Below are positions 1 to 6,948 of a stretch of DNA of 64,000 nt, one piece after another (within the stretch, counting starts at the first letter, position 1; the number at the start of each line of letters is the position of its first letter). Location: assembly GCF_003966975.1 (NCBI RefSeq), contig NZ_AP018437.1, positions 1,612,001 through 1,676,000 on the forward strand. The letters run 5' to 3'. Origin of the DNA: Pelolinea submarina (GTDB taxonomy: Bacteria > Chloroflexota > Anaerolineae > Anaerolineales > Anaerolineaceae). A program made the translations under genes and the position numbers. The notes under the pieces were generated by a model. The model saw only the letters and a list, made by a program, of their open reading frames with translations, searched no databases and had not been told where the DNA came from.

Positions 1-50
1 TGATGATGCAGGAGATCCTGGATATTTTTATGAATGGTATTCAAAAGTAA
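1..50 (+). CDS. C-terminal end of an upstream gene (possibly a TetR-type regulator)
   Basis: An open frame enters from the left edge and ends at TAA 48-50; its last residues read MMQEILDIFMNGIQK. It stops 16 bases before the next start. An ending of the form 'DIFxNGI' is common in TetR/AcrR regulators, and such a regulator would fit beside a drug-modifying enzyme and an exporter. With only about 15 residues visible this is a guess; only the presence of a coding tail is reasonably supported. Confidence 0.35.
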   Translation, partial: MMQEILDIFMNGIQK

Positions 51-66
51 TTTATAGGAGGTTGAG

Positions 67-2658
67 ATGAGTTCCTTGATTTTATCTTTGAATGCGGAGT
101 CCGCCACCCTGGAGCAGGTGGGCGGAAAAGGCCTGTCGCTGGCTAAATTGGCGCGGGCCGGGTTGCCGGTGCCGGACGGCTTTCACGTCACTACCGCGGC
201 TTACCGCCGCTTTGTGACGGAGAACCACTTACAGGAGGGCATCCAACAGGCTTTGCAGGGCTTAAAGCCGGATGAACCGGCTGCCCTGGAGGGTGCCGCG
301 CGCGCGATCGCCGCGCTTTTCTCCGCGGGCACCATCCCGGACGACTTGCGCATAGCCATTATTGAACGTTATCTGGAATTGGGTGGAAAGAACCAACCCG
401 TAGCGGTGCGTTCTTCCGCCACAGCCGAGGACCTGCCGGACGCTTCCTTCGCCGGCCAACAGGAGACCTACCTCAACATCCACGGCGGGGAAGCCGTGCT
501 GCAGGCGGTCAAAAAGTGCTGGGCATCCCTGTGGACCGCTCGTGCCATCGCTTACCGCCTGAAAAACAAGGTGGACCAAAACGGTCTGGCTTTGGCAGTG
601 GTGGTGCAGGAGCTGGTAAACGCGGAAGCGGCCGGCATCCTGTTTACCGTCAACCCGGTGAACGGCGACCCGGACGAAGTGGTCATCAACGCTGCCTGGG
701 GATTGGGCGAGGCGATCGTCAGCGGAATGGTCTCTCCTGACACGATCAGCGCGGATAAGGCCAGCGGACAGGTCGAGAATTACGAAGTTGCCGAAAAAGC
801 CATTATGACCGTGCGCACCGCCAAAGGCACCCAGGATAAGGTCATCAAGGGCCGCAAACGCAAGGCACGCGTGCTGTCCGACGCGCAGGTGGCGGACCTG
901 GTTGGCCTGGCGCGCCGGATCGAGGCGTTCTACCAGATGCCCCAGGATATTGAGTGGGCCTGGGCGGGGGATCACTTCTACATACTGCAGGCGCGGCCGG
1001 TAACGAGCGCGGCCAAGGGTGCTGCGCAGAAAACCATTAGACCGAACTGGACCCTGCCGGATCCCAAGTCTAATTACATCCGCAGCAGCCTGGCCGAGCA
1101 CCTGCCCAATGCGGCCACACCGTTGTTCGGCAGCCTGGGCCTGGATGCCATCAACGATTCGGTCGATGAACTGGCCAGTTCGATGAACATGCGCCTGGCG
1201 GAAGCCCAATATATGTACAAGGTCTTCAATGGGTATGTTTACATGACCTATAAACTGACCCCAGCCTTTATCTGGGAGATGATTGTGGTTTCCATCAAAA
1301 ATTTCAGTTTGATGATGTCCAAAGGCACCGAACGCTGGGAGGTTGTGCGCGCGGAATTGGCCGGGATCGTAGCCGATTGGGAAGCCAAAGATCCTGCGAA
1401 ATTGAAACCGGCTGAGATCCTGGCGGGTGTGTACGCCATGCTGTACGCAGCCGGAAAGTATTACACCGTGATCCAGTCCGGCACGCTGCCGGCGGCCACC
1501 ACCAGCGAAATGATCTTTACGCGCATCTACAAGTCCGTCAAGCGTCCGGGTGACCCGGAGGCCAGCCAATTGCTGTTAGGCCTGGATTCGATTGCCCTGC
1601 GCACTGAGAAATCCCTCTATGATCTGGCCCAATGGGTAGGAGAGCACAAGGACCTGCGTGAAGTAGTTCTGCGTACCCCGTCGGAGGAATTGTCTGAAAA
1701 ACTGGCACAAGGCAACTGGCCAATAAAAGGCAGCACGGCGGATTGGACCGAGTTCCAGCAGCGCCTGCAGGAGTACCTGCGCACATATGGCCGTACAGCC
1801 TATGAGTTTGATTTTGCCAATCCCGCCCCGGCCGAGCTGCCGGAGCTGCTGCTGGATTCGCTCAAAGTTTATTTGGAAGGCAAGGGCAGCAATCCGTATG
1901 AGCGCCAGCGTGAAGCGGATGAGCTGCGCCGCCTCACCATGGATGGTATCCTGAGGCGCTGGCATTTTTTCCCGCGCCGCTGGATCCGCAAGATCTACGA
2001 GTGGACATTACGCTCCGCCCCGGCGCGTGAAGATTCGCTGGCCGACCTGGGATTGGGCCACACGATTGTGCGCCGATACCTGAATGAACTGGGCGGCCGC
2101 TTCGCGAAGCAGGGCGTCATTGCCCAAGCCGACGATATCTACTGGCTTTACCGGGACGAGGTCGTGGCCCTGGCCGGTGACCTGGAAAAAAGCGCGCAGC
2201 TGCCCGACCTGAGCGCCAAAGTGCCGGAGCGCAAGGCACTCTGGAAGGCGTACATGCAATTGCGCCCGCCGGCGGTGCTGCCGCTGGATTCGCCCTTCGC
2301 CAAGATGATCCCGTGGGCGCGCCAGGGCGAGAACGACCATGAAGTGAGAGGCGTGGCGGCTTCGGCCGGCTGCGTGACTGGTACGGCGCGCGTGCTGTTC
2401 GGCCCCGAGGACTTCGGACGCATGCAGCCGGGCGACATCCTGGTAGCGCCGACCACTTCGCCGGCCTGGACGCCGCTCTTCACCATGGCTTCCGCGGTGG
2501 TAACCGACATCGGCGGCCCGCTCAGCCACAGTTCGATTGTCGCGCGCGAGTACGGCATCCCGGCCGTGCTGGCCACCAGCATAGGCACACGCATGATCCG
2601 CGACGGCCAAACCATCACCGTAGATGGCGACGCCGGGTTGGTTACATTACTGGATTAG
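67..2658 (+). CDS. PEP-utilising phosphotransferase, rifampicin phosphotransferase-like
   Basis: 863 residues. An N-terminal ATP-grasp (PEP/pyruvate-binding) domain covers about 1-317, with GGKGLSLAKL near residue 20, a VRSSATAEDLP stretch near 116 and a closing ILQARPVT near 310. A helical middle region follows (about 330-755), then a C-terminal swivelling phosphohistidine domain (about 765-863) with GGPLSHSSIVAREYGIPAV; His821 is the expected phosphocarrier. Canonical PEP synthase has a further C-terminal TIM barrel after the His domain, which is absent here. The order ATP-grasp, middle, His and the total length match rifampicin phosphotransferases, which inactivate rifamycins using ATP. 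The substrate-binding middle domain varies, so another acceptor is possible. A perfect AGGAGG (57-62) precedes the ATG, and the MFS gene starts 2 bases after the stop. Confidence 0.8.
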   Translation: MSSLILSLNAESATLEQVGGKGLSLAKLARAGLPVPDGFHVTTAAYRRFVTENHLQEGIQQALQGLKPDEPAALEGAARAIAALFSAGTIPDDLRIAIIERYLELGGKNQPVAVRSSATAEDLPDASFAGQQETYLNIHGGEAVLQAVKKCWASLWTARAIAYRLKNKVDQNGLALAVVVQELVNAEAAGILFTVNPVNGDPDEVVINAAWGLGEAIVSGMVSPDTISADKASGQVENYEVAEKAIMTVRTAKGTQDKVIKGRKRKARVLSDAQVADLVGLARRIEAFYQMPQDIEWAWAGDHFYILQARPVTSAAKGAAQKTIRPNWTLPDPKSNYIRSSLAEHLPNAATPLFGSLGLDAINDSVDELASSMNMRLAEAQYMYKVFNGYVYMTYKLTPAFIWEMIVVSIKNFSLMMSKGTERWEVVRAELAGIVADWEAKDPAKLKPAEILAGVYAMLYAAGKYYTVIQSGTLPAATTSEMIFTRIYKSVKRPGDPEASQLLLGLDSIALRTEKSLYDLAQWVGEHKDLREVVLRTPSEELSEKLAQGNWPIKGSTADWTEFQQRLQEYLRTYGRTAYEFDFANPAPAELPELLLDSLKVYLEGKGSNPYERQREADELRRLTMDGILRRWHFFPRRWIRKIYEWTLRSAPAREDSLADLGLGHTIVRRYLNELGGRFAKQGVIAQADDIYWLYRDEVVALAGDLEKSAQLPDLSAKVPERKALWKAYMQLRPPAVLPLDSPFAKMIPWARQGENDHEVRGVAASAGCVTGTARVLFGPEDFGRMQPGDILVAPTTSPAWTPLFTMASAVVTDIGGPLSHSSIVAREYGIPAVLATSIGTRMIRDGQTITVDGDAGLVTLLD

Positions 2659-2660
2659 TC

Positions 2661-3833
2661 ATGCAGACATCCGGGCGCAAGAGCCTGTTCATCCTGTCCT
2701 TCACCCTGCTGGTGGTCATGTTGGGCTACGGCATTGCCATGCCCATGCTGCCCTTCTATATTGAGAAGTTCGGTGTGGGCGGCAAGGAATTCGGCTGGAT
2801 GATGGCCAGCTACTCCTTCATGCAGTTAATCTGCGCGCCGATTTGGGGTGTGCTATCCGATCGTTTTGGGCGCAAACCCATCCTGGCGGTGGGTGTGCTG
2901 GGCTATGCCCTGGCCTTCTTCATGTTCGGACTGGCGAAATCCTTCACGGTGCTGTTCATCGCGCGCTCGCTTTCAGGTGTGCTGTCCTCAGCCACCACGC
3001 CCACGGCGATGGCTTTTGTGGGGGACAATGCTTCCCCCGATGACAAGCCTAAAAGCATGGGCCAATTGGGCGCCATGATCGGCCTGGGGGTCATTCTGGG
3101 CCCGCTGTTGGGCGGGCTGCTCTCCACCGATTCGCTCTCGCTGCCTTTCTTCGTGGGCGCGGGGCTGGCTTTTCTGGCCTTTCTGCTGGTGCTGATCCTG
3201 CTGCCCGAATCCAGGCCTGAGCCGTCGGACGCGGCGAAGGCGCGCACGCCTTTTGCCGGCATGCTGCCGCAGTACCGCGATGTGCTGCGCGGACCAGCTG
3301 GCGCGCTGCTGGTGCTGATCCTGATCATCAGCTTCGGGCTGGCCAACCTGCAGAACATGATTGGCTTGTACGCGGTGGATAAACTGAACGCCGACACGAC
3401 CCAGGTCAGCGCGGTGTGGATGGTGATGGGCGTGACCATGATTGTGGTGCAGGGTGGAATGGTCGGTTGGCTGTCGAAGCGAGTGGGCGAAAACCGGCTG
3501 ATCCGTGTCAGCTTGCTGGGCGGGGTGCTGGGTTTTGTGCTGGTGGCACAAGCCGGCAGCTTCGTGCAGTTGATGGGAGCGCTGGCTTTCATCATGCTGA
3601 CCCTCTCGCTGCTCAGTCCCAGCCTGAACGCCAGCATCTCGCGCTACGGCGGGGAGCACCAGGGTGCGCTGATGGGTGTCAACAACGCCATGATCAGCCT
3701 GGGGCGCGTGCTGGGCCCGCTGTGGGGTGGTTATCTGTACGACGTGAATATGAATTTTGCTTTCTACAGCGGGGCAGTCATGTTAGCGATTGGGTGGGTG
3801 GTGAGTGTGTTGTCGGTTCGAAATGACCCCTAG
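2661..3833 (+). CDS. MFS transporter, drug-efflux type (TetA-like)
   Basis: 390 residues, about 12 predicted membrane helices. The MFS motif A is clear between helices 2 and 3 (GVLSDRFGRKPIL, near residue 61). The N-terminal half resembles the DHA1/TetA group of proton-driven drug exporters. The ATG lies 2 bases after the preceding stop with no good ribosome-binding site of its own, so translation is probably coupled to the upstream phosphotransferase. The pair would suit a two-layer defence, modification plus export of a drug. Substrate is not readable from sequence; sugar or metabolite export is the alternative. Confidence 0.85.
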   Translation: MQTSGRKSLFILSFTLLVVMLGYGIAMPMLPFYIEKFGVGGKEFGWMMASYSFMQLICAPIWGVLSDRFGRKPILAVGVLGYALAFFMFGLAKSFTVLFIARSLSGVLSSATTPTAMAFVGDNASPDDKPKSMGQLGAMIGLGVILGPLLGGLLSTDSLSLPFFVGAGLAFLAFLLVLILLPESRPEPSDAAKARTPFAGMLPQYRDVLRGPAGALLVLILIISFGLANLQNMIGLYAVDKLNADTTQVSAVWMVMGVTMIVVQGGMVGWLSKRVGENRLIRVSLLGGVLGFVLVAQAGSFVQLMGALAFIMLTLSLLSPSLNASISRYGGEHQGALMGVNNAMISLGRVLGPLWGGYLYDVNMNFAFYSGAVMLAIGWVVSVLSVRNDP

Positions 3834-3908
3834 TGATTTAATTACACATAAAAAGGTAAATTATTGTATTCTTGGTTTAATTGAAATTTGTAATATTAGC
3901 TATGGGTT

Positions 3909-3937
3909 TTGCCTTATTAGAAATTATGTGCTATGAT
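3909..3937 (+). promoter_or_regulatory. Candidate promoter of the restriction-modification island
   Basis: TTGCCT at 3909-3914, 17 bases, then TATGAT at 3932-3937, immediately preceded by TGC (extended -10). It sits in AT-rich sequence 75 bases before the likely methyltransferase start. Good match to a housekeeping sigma promoter, though AT-rich DNA gives chance matches. Confidence 0.5.
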
Positions 3938-4012
3938 ATAGGTTGTAATAAAGTATAAATATGAATCTTTCGAGAATTTCTCAAAATAATAATTATGAAA
4001 TTGGAAGAAAAC

Positions 4013-5026
4013 ATGGCAGCAATTAGAAAGAGATTTACTTTTATTGATTTATTTTCGGGTGCGGGTGGCTTTTCCGTTGGATTTCAAAAAGAAGGTTTCA
4101 TTTCAGTATTTGCAAATGATAATAATAAAGATTGTTGTGTCACATACAATATAAACTTCGGAAACCATTGTGTCTGCGGAGATATTTCTGATATTGAGAA
4201 TTTTCCAAAAACCGAGGTAGTAATTGGAGGACCACCTTGTCAGGGGTTTAGTAATTTAGGTTCGCACAAGGAAGATGATCCAAGGAATCAATTATGGAAG
4301 CAATTTATTAGAGTAGTAGAGCAGCAAGAACCAAAATGTGTTGTAGTTGAAAATGTACCCCCATTACTTAAATCTGATGAAGGTAAAAATATAATTGATG
4401 CATTAAGTGCACTCGGTTATATAGTAGATGGAAGAATATTAAATGCGGCTGATTATGGATCCTTCCAAAAAAGAATGAGAACAATTATTATGGCATCAAA
4501 AACTGGAAAATTAATTTTTCCGCTACAAACTCATATTGATCCAGAAAAATATTCTGAAATCACTCCTGAAATTCAGAAATGGCGTACAGTTCGAGAAGCA
4601 ATAGGCGATTTACCTCTGGAACCTACTGATGATGATTTACATTTTCGGAGAAACCCAACTTCGAAATCTATCGAAAGATATAAACATATACCTCCAGGTG
4701 GAAACAGATGGGATCTTCCCATAGAACTAATGCCAGATTGCTGGATTAGAAAAACTTCCGGGGGAACAGATCTTTTCGGTCGTTTATGGTGGGATCGCCC
4801 AAGCGTAACAATTCGCACGGAATTTTTCAAACCTGAAAAAGGGAGATATCTACATCCAGAAGCAAATAGACCTATTACTCATCGTGAAGCTGCACGTTTA
4901 CAAGGCTTTCCTGACGAATTTATATTTACAGGATCAAAGACTTCAATTGCAAGACAAATAGGAAATGCAATTCCAGTACAATTAGCTCAAGCAATTGCTA
5001 GAGCAGTAAAAAACATGCTGATTTAA
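4013..5026 (+). CDS. DNA (cytosine-5-) methyltransferase
   Basis: 337 residues from the chosen start. C5-methyltransferase motifs appear in order: motif I FIDLFSGAGGFS at the N-terminus, motif IV GGPPCQGFS with catalytic Cys76, motif VI VVENV, motif VIII near FQKRMRTI, and motif X RQIGNAIPVQLA at the C-terminus. An in-frame ATG lies 18 bases upstream (3995) but has no ribosome-binding site, whereas GGAAGA precedes the ATG at 4013, so I chose the latter. It is the first gene of a three-gene AT-rich island with HNH endonuclease and Vsr. It should protect host DNA from the neighbouring nuclease; the recognition sequence cannot be read. Confidence 0.93.
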   Translation: MAAIRKRFTFIDLFSGAGGFSVGFQKEGFISVFANDNNKDCCVTYNINFGNHCVCGDISDIENFPKTEVVIGGPPCQGFSNLGSHKEDDPRNQLWKQFIRVVEQQEPKCVVVENVPPLLKSDEGKNIIDALSALGYIVDGRILNAADYGSFQKRMRTIIMASKTGKLIFPLQTHIDPEKYSEITPEIQKWRTVREAIGDLPLEPTDDDLHFRRNPTSKSIERYKHIPPGGNRWDLPIELMPDCWIRKTSGGTDLFGRLWWDRPSVTIRTEFFKPEKGRYLHPEANRPITHREAARLQGFPDEFIFTGSKTSIARQIGNAIPVQLAQAIARAVKNMLI

Positions 5027-5041
5027 GGTAATAGGATACAA

Positions 5042-5971
5042 ATGGACTCGTCGAATATAAGAAAACTCCAAGATTTGTTGGTAAATTTTGAGGAAGAAAT
5101 TCAAAAAGAAGATATTCGTCAAAAAGTCCTTGCATTAATTCCAATTTATAAAGAAATTAGATCTTTAGGTTCTTCATTAATTCCTACAGAGATTGCAAAT
5201 TCAGCTCGTGATCGAATTCTTGAATATTTCAAAAGATACCCATGTACAATAATTTCCGGAGATGAAATAATGATTATCTCTGGTATCAGTGAATGGGCCA
5301 GAAGAGTAAGAGAATTACGAGTCCAATATGGCTGGAGAATTGTTAACGGTGTTTCGGTTAAAGAAATGATTGATAGTGGTGATTCAATTATTGATGAAAT
5401 TGATTTATCGGTAATAACTAAAGATGATTACATTTTATTATCTGAAACTCAAGATAGATTAGCTGCTCATAGATGGCATGTGGCAAATAAATTGAGGAAA
5501 AAAAATGGGGGAGTAAAAAACAAGATTCTTGAGTATTTCCTAGAAAATATCGGTGAGGAAATATCAGGGGAAGAATTAAGATATGTAGCAAATGATAAAA
5601 CTGAATGGGCACGTCGAGTTCGAGAATTACGAACCGAAGAAGGATGGCCAATTGTTACTCGTCAAACAGGAAGGCCCGACTTATCAATTGGAATTTATAT
5701 TTTAGAGAATGATAGACAATTACCAATACCTGATCGGAAGATAAAAGATGATCTTCGTGTTCAAATACTTGAGCGAGATGGGTTCCAATGTGCTAAATGT
5801 GGGTGGAGTCAATCTAAATGGACAAAAGACGATCCTCGGAATAATCTTGAAATTCACCATATAAAACCTCATTCTGAGGGTGGATTGACTATTCCAGGAA
5901 ACTTAATAACTTTATGTAATGTTTGTCATGATATTGAACATAGGAAGAACGATATAAAATTATCTAAATGA
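5042..5971 (+). CDS. HNH restriction endonuclease with duplicated helical DNA-reading modules
   Basis: 309 residues. Two related segments (about 55-105 and 156-207) each contain ILEYF, an acidic-rich ISGDE or ISGEE, then EWARRVRELR and GW.I. They look like a duplicated small helical, probably winged-helix, DNA-binding module. The C-terminus is an HNH nuclease: Cys250/Cys253, the LEIHHIKPH core with His272-His273, Asn287 and CNVCHDIEH supplying the second metal-binding Cys pair. It lies 15 bases after a C5 methyltransferase and overlaps vsr by 4 bases, which strongly suggests the restriction enzyme of a type II system. I do not recognise a characterised specificity. Confidence 0.82.
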   Translation: MDSSNIRKLQDLLVNFEEEIQKEDIRQKVLALIPIYKEIRSLGSSLIPTEIANSARDRILEYFKRYPCTIISGDEIMIISGISEWARRVRELRVQYGWRIVNGVSVKEMIDSGDSIIDEIDLSVITKDDYILLSETQDRLAAHRWHVANKLRKKNGGVKNKILEYFLENIGEEISGEELRYVANDKTEWARRVRELRTEEGWPIVTRQTGRPDLSIGIYILENDRQLPIPDRKIKDDLRVQILERDGFQCAKCGWSQSKWTKDDPRNNLEIHHIKPHSEGGLTIPGNLITLCNVCHDIEHRKNDIKLSK

Positions 5972-6420
5972 CTGATGTTTTTGATAAGGAAAAAAGATCA
6001 CAGATAATGTCCTTGAATAGAGGACATGGAAACAAATCAACAGAAATCGAATTTCAAAATTTACTGAACCAAAATAATATTTCAGGTTGGAATGCTGTCC
6101 CCAAAAATATTATTGGAAAACCAGATTTTGCGTTTATAAATGAAAAAATCGCGATTTTTATTGATGGATGTTTTTGGCATGGATGCACTAAATGTAAAAA
6201 CATACCAAAAACGAATACTGAGTTTTGGCAAAATAAGATAGGAAAAACTGTTGATAGAGATAAACATAACAATAAAGAGTTACGAAACAATGGGTGGATA
6301 GTAATCAGAATTTGGGAGCATGATTTAAAAAATAATTTACAAAAAGAAAGAATTATAAAAAGCCTAAATATCAGAATAAAAATAAGGAGATTTGCTAGAT
6401 CGTTAAAGTTTATTAATTAA
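5968..6420 (+). CDS. vsr: Very short patch repair endonuclease (Vsr)
   Basis: 150 residues, normal family length. Family marks are MSLNRGHGNKSTEIE near residue 14, catalytic Asp53 in GKPDFAF, FIDGCFWHGC with His71 and zinc-binding residues, then FWxxKI, RD and GWIVIRIWEHDL. Vsr nicks 5' of the T in T:G mismatches produced when 5-methylcytosine deaminates, so it normally travels with a C5 methyltransferase, as here. The start overlaps the endonuclease stop (ATGA). Confidence 0.93.
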   Translation: MTDVFDKEKRSQIMSLNRGHGNKSTEIEFQNLLNQNNISGWNAVPKNIIGKPDFAFINEKIAIFIDGCFWHGCTKCKNIPKTNTEFWQNKIGKTVDRDKHNNKELRNNGWIVIRIWEHDLKNNLQKERIIKSLNIRIKIRRFARSLKFIN

Positions 6421-6777
6421 TTGAGATAATTTGTGAACTAAATATCCTTCAAATACCCTTTTCCTTTTTTAACCTGATTATTTAAGAATCGTAAAAAGTT
6501 AAATCACGGAAAGAAAATCACTTTGGTTTATCGTTCTCCTATCAATCTTCAAACCTCTCTAATAAATATAAATTTTTAGTCTATTCCTTTTCTTATTAAT
6601 TGGTGTTTATCCCTTTATAAAATTATGCCACTGAGATACTCAAACCATAGCTAATCTTCAACGCCTTTTAGTTCGCTTTTTAGTAGAGTATGGAATGGTC
6701 GAGAAAACAGTAAAGTACTAATAGCTTTCATCTATGTAAATCCTTGTTCATCTGTGGTCAATAAGAAAATGTAATCA
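6421..6777. other. AT-rich gene-free stretch after the restriction island
   Basis: No convincing gene, terminator or RNA is visible. Base composition stays AT-rich to about 6780, where the GC-richer comM-like remnant begins abruptly, so the right edge of the imported island probably lies near here. Confidence 0.5.
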
Positions 6778-6882
6778 TCAAAAAAAGGTTTGCGGGCGGT
6801 ACTGCAGCGCCTCGTCAAGATGCGTATTGCGGATCTCCACGGACGCATCCAGATTGGCGAAAGTCAATGCCAGGTTCAGGAT
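6778..6882 (-). pseudogene. comM 3'-end remnant, copy A
   Basis: Read on the minus strand, the last 34 codons match the C-terminus of the intact ComM at 10673-12205, including an in-register stop (TGA). The final residues are EIRNTHLDEALQYRPQTFF against EIRNTHLAEALQYRPQTLF in the intact gene. By hand count 78 of 105 bases agree. A stop codon stands directly upstream of the homology, so this is a fragment and not a gene. It lies just downstream of the beta-helix gene and beside the restriction island, in the same orientation as comM. Confidence 0.8.
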
Positions 6883-6948
6883 TCAATAATACTTATCCCG
6901 GAATTATTTTCTGATCCTATAAAAACAACTCAAGAGCGGATAATGCTT

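Noticed and set aside
262-1569. Long open frame antisense to the PEP-utilising enzyme gene
   Set aside because: GC-rich codon structure of the sense gene keeps the opposite frame open; its translation has no recognisable domain and the sense protein is clearly conserved.
6740-6780. Short text resembling dispersed 'TTCATCTGTGGTC' intergenic repeats
   Set aside because: Single copy in the window with no palindromic partner; cannot be supported as a repeat.
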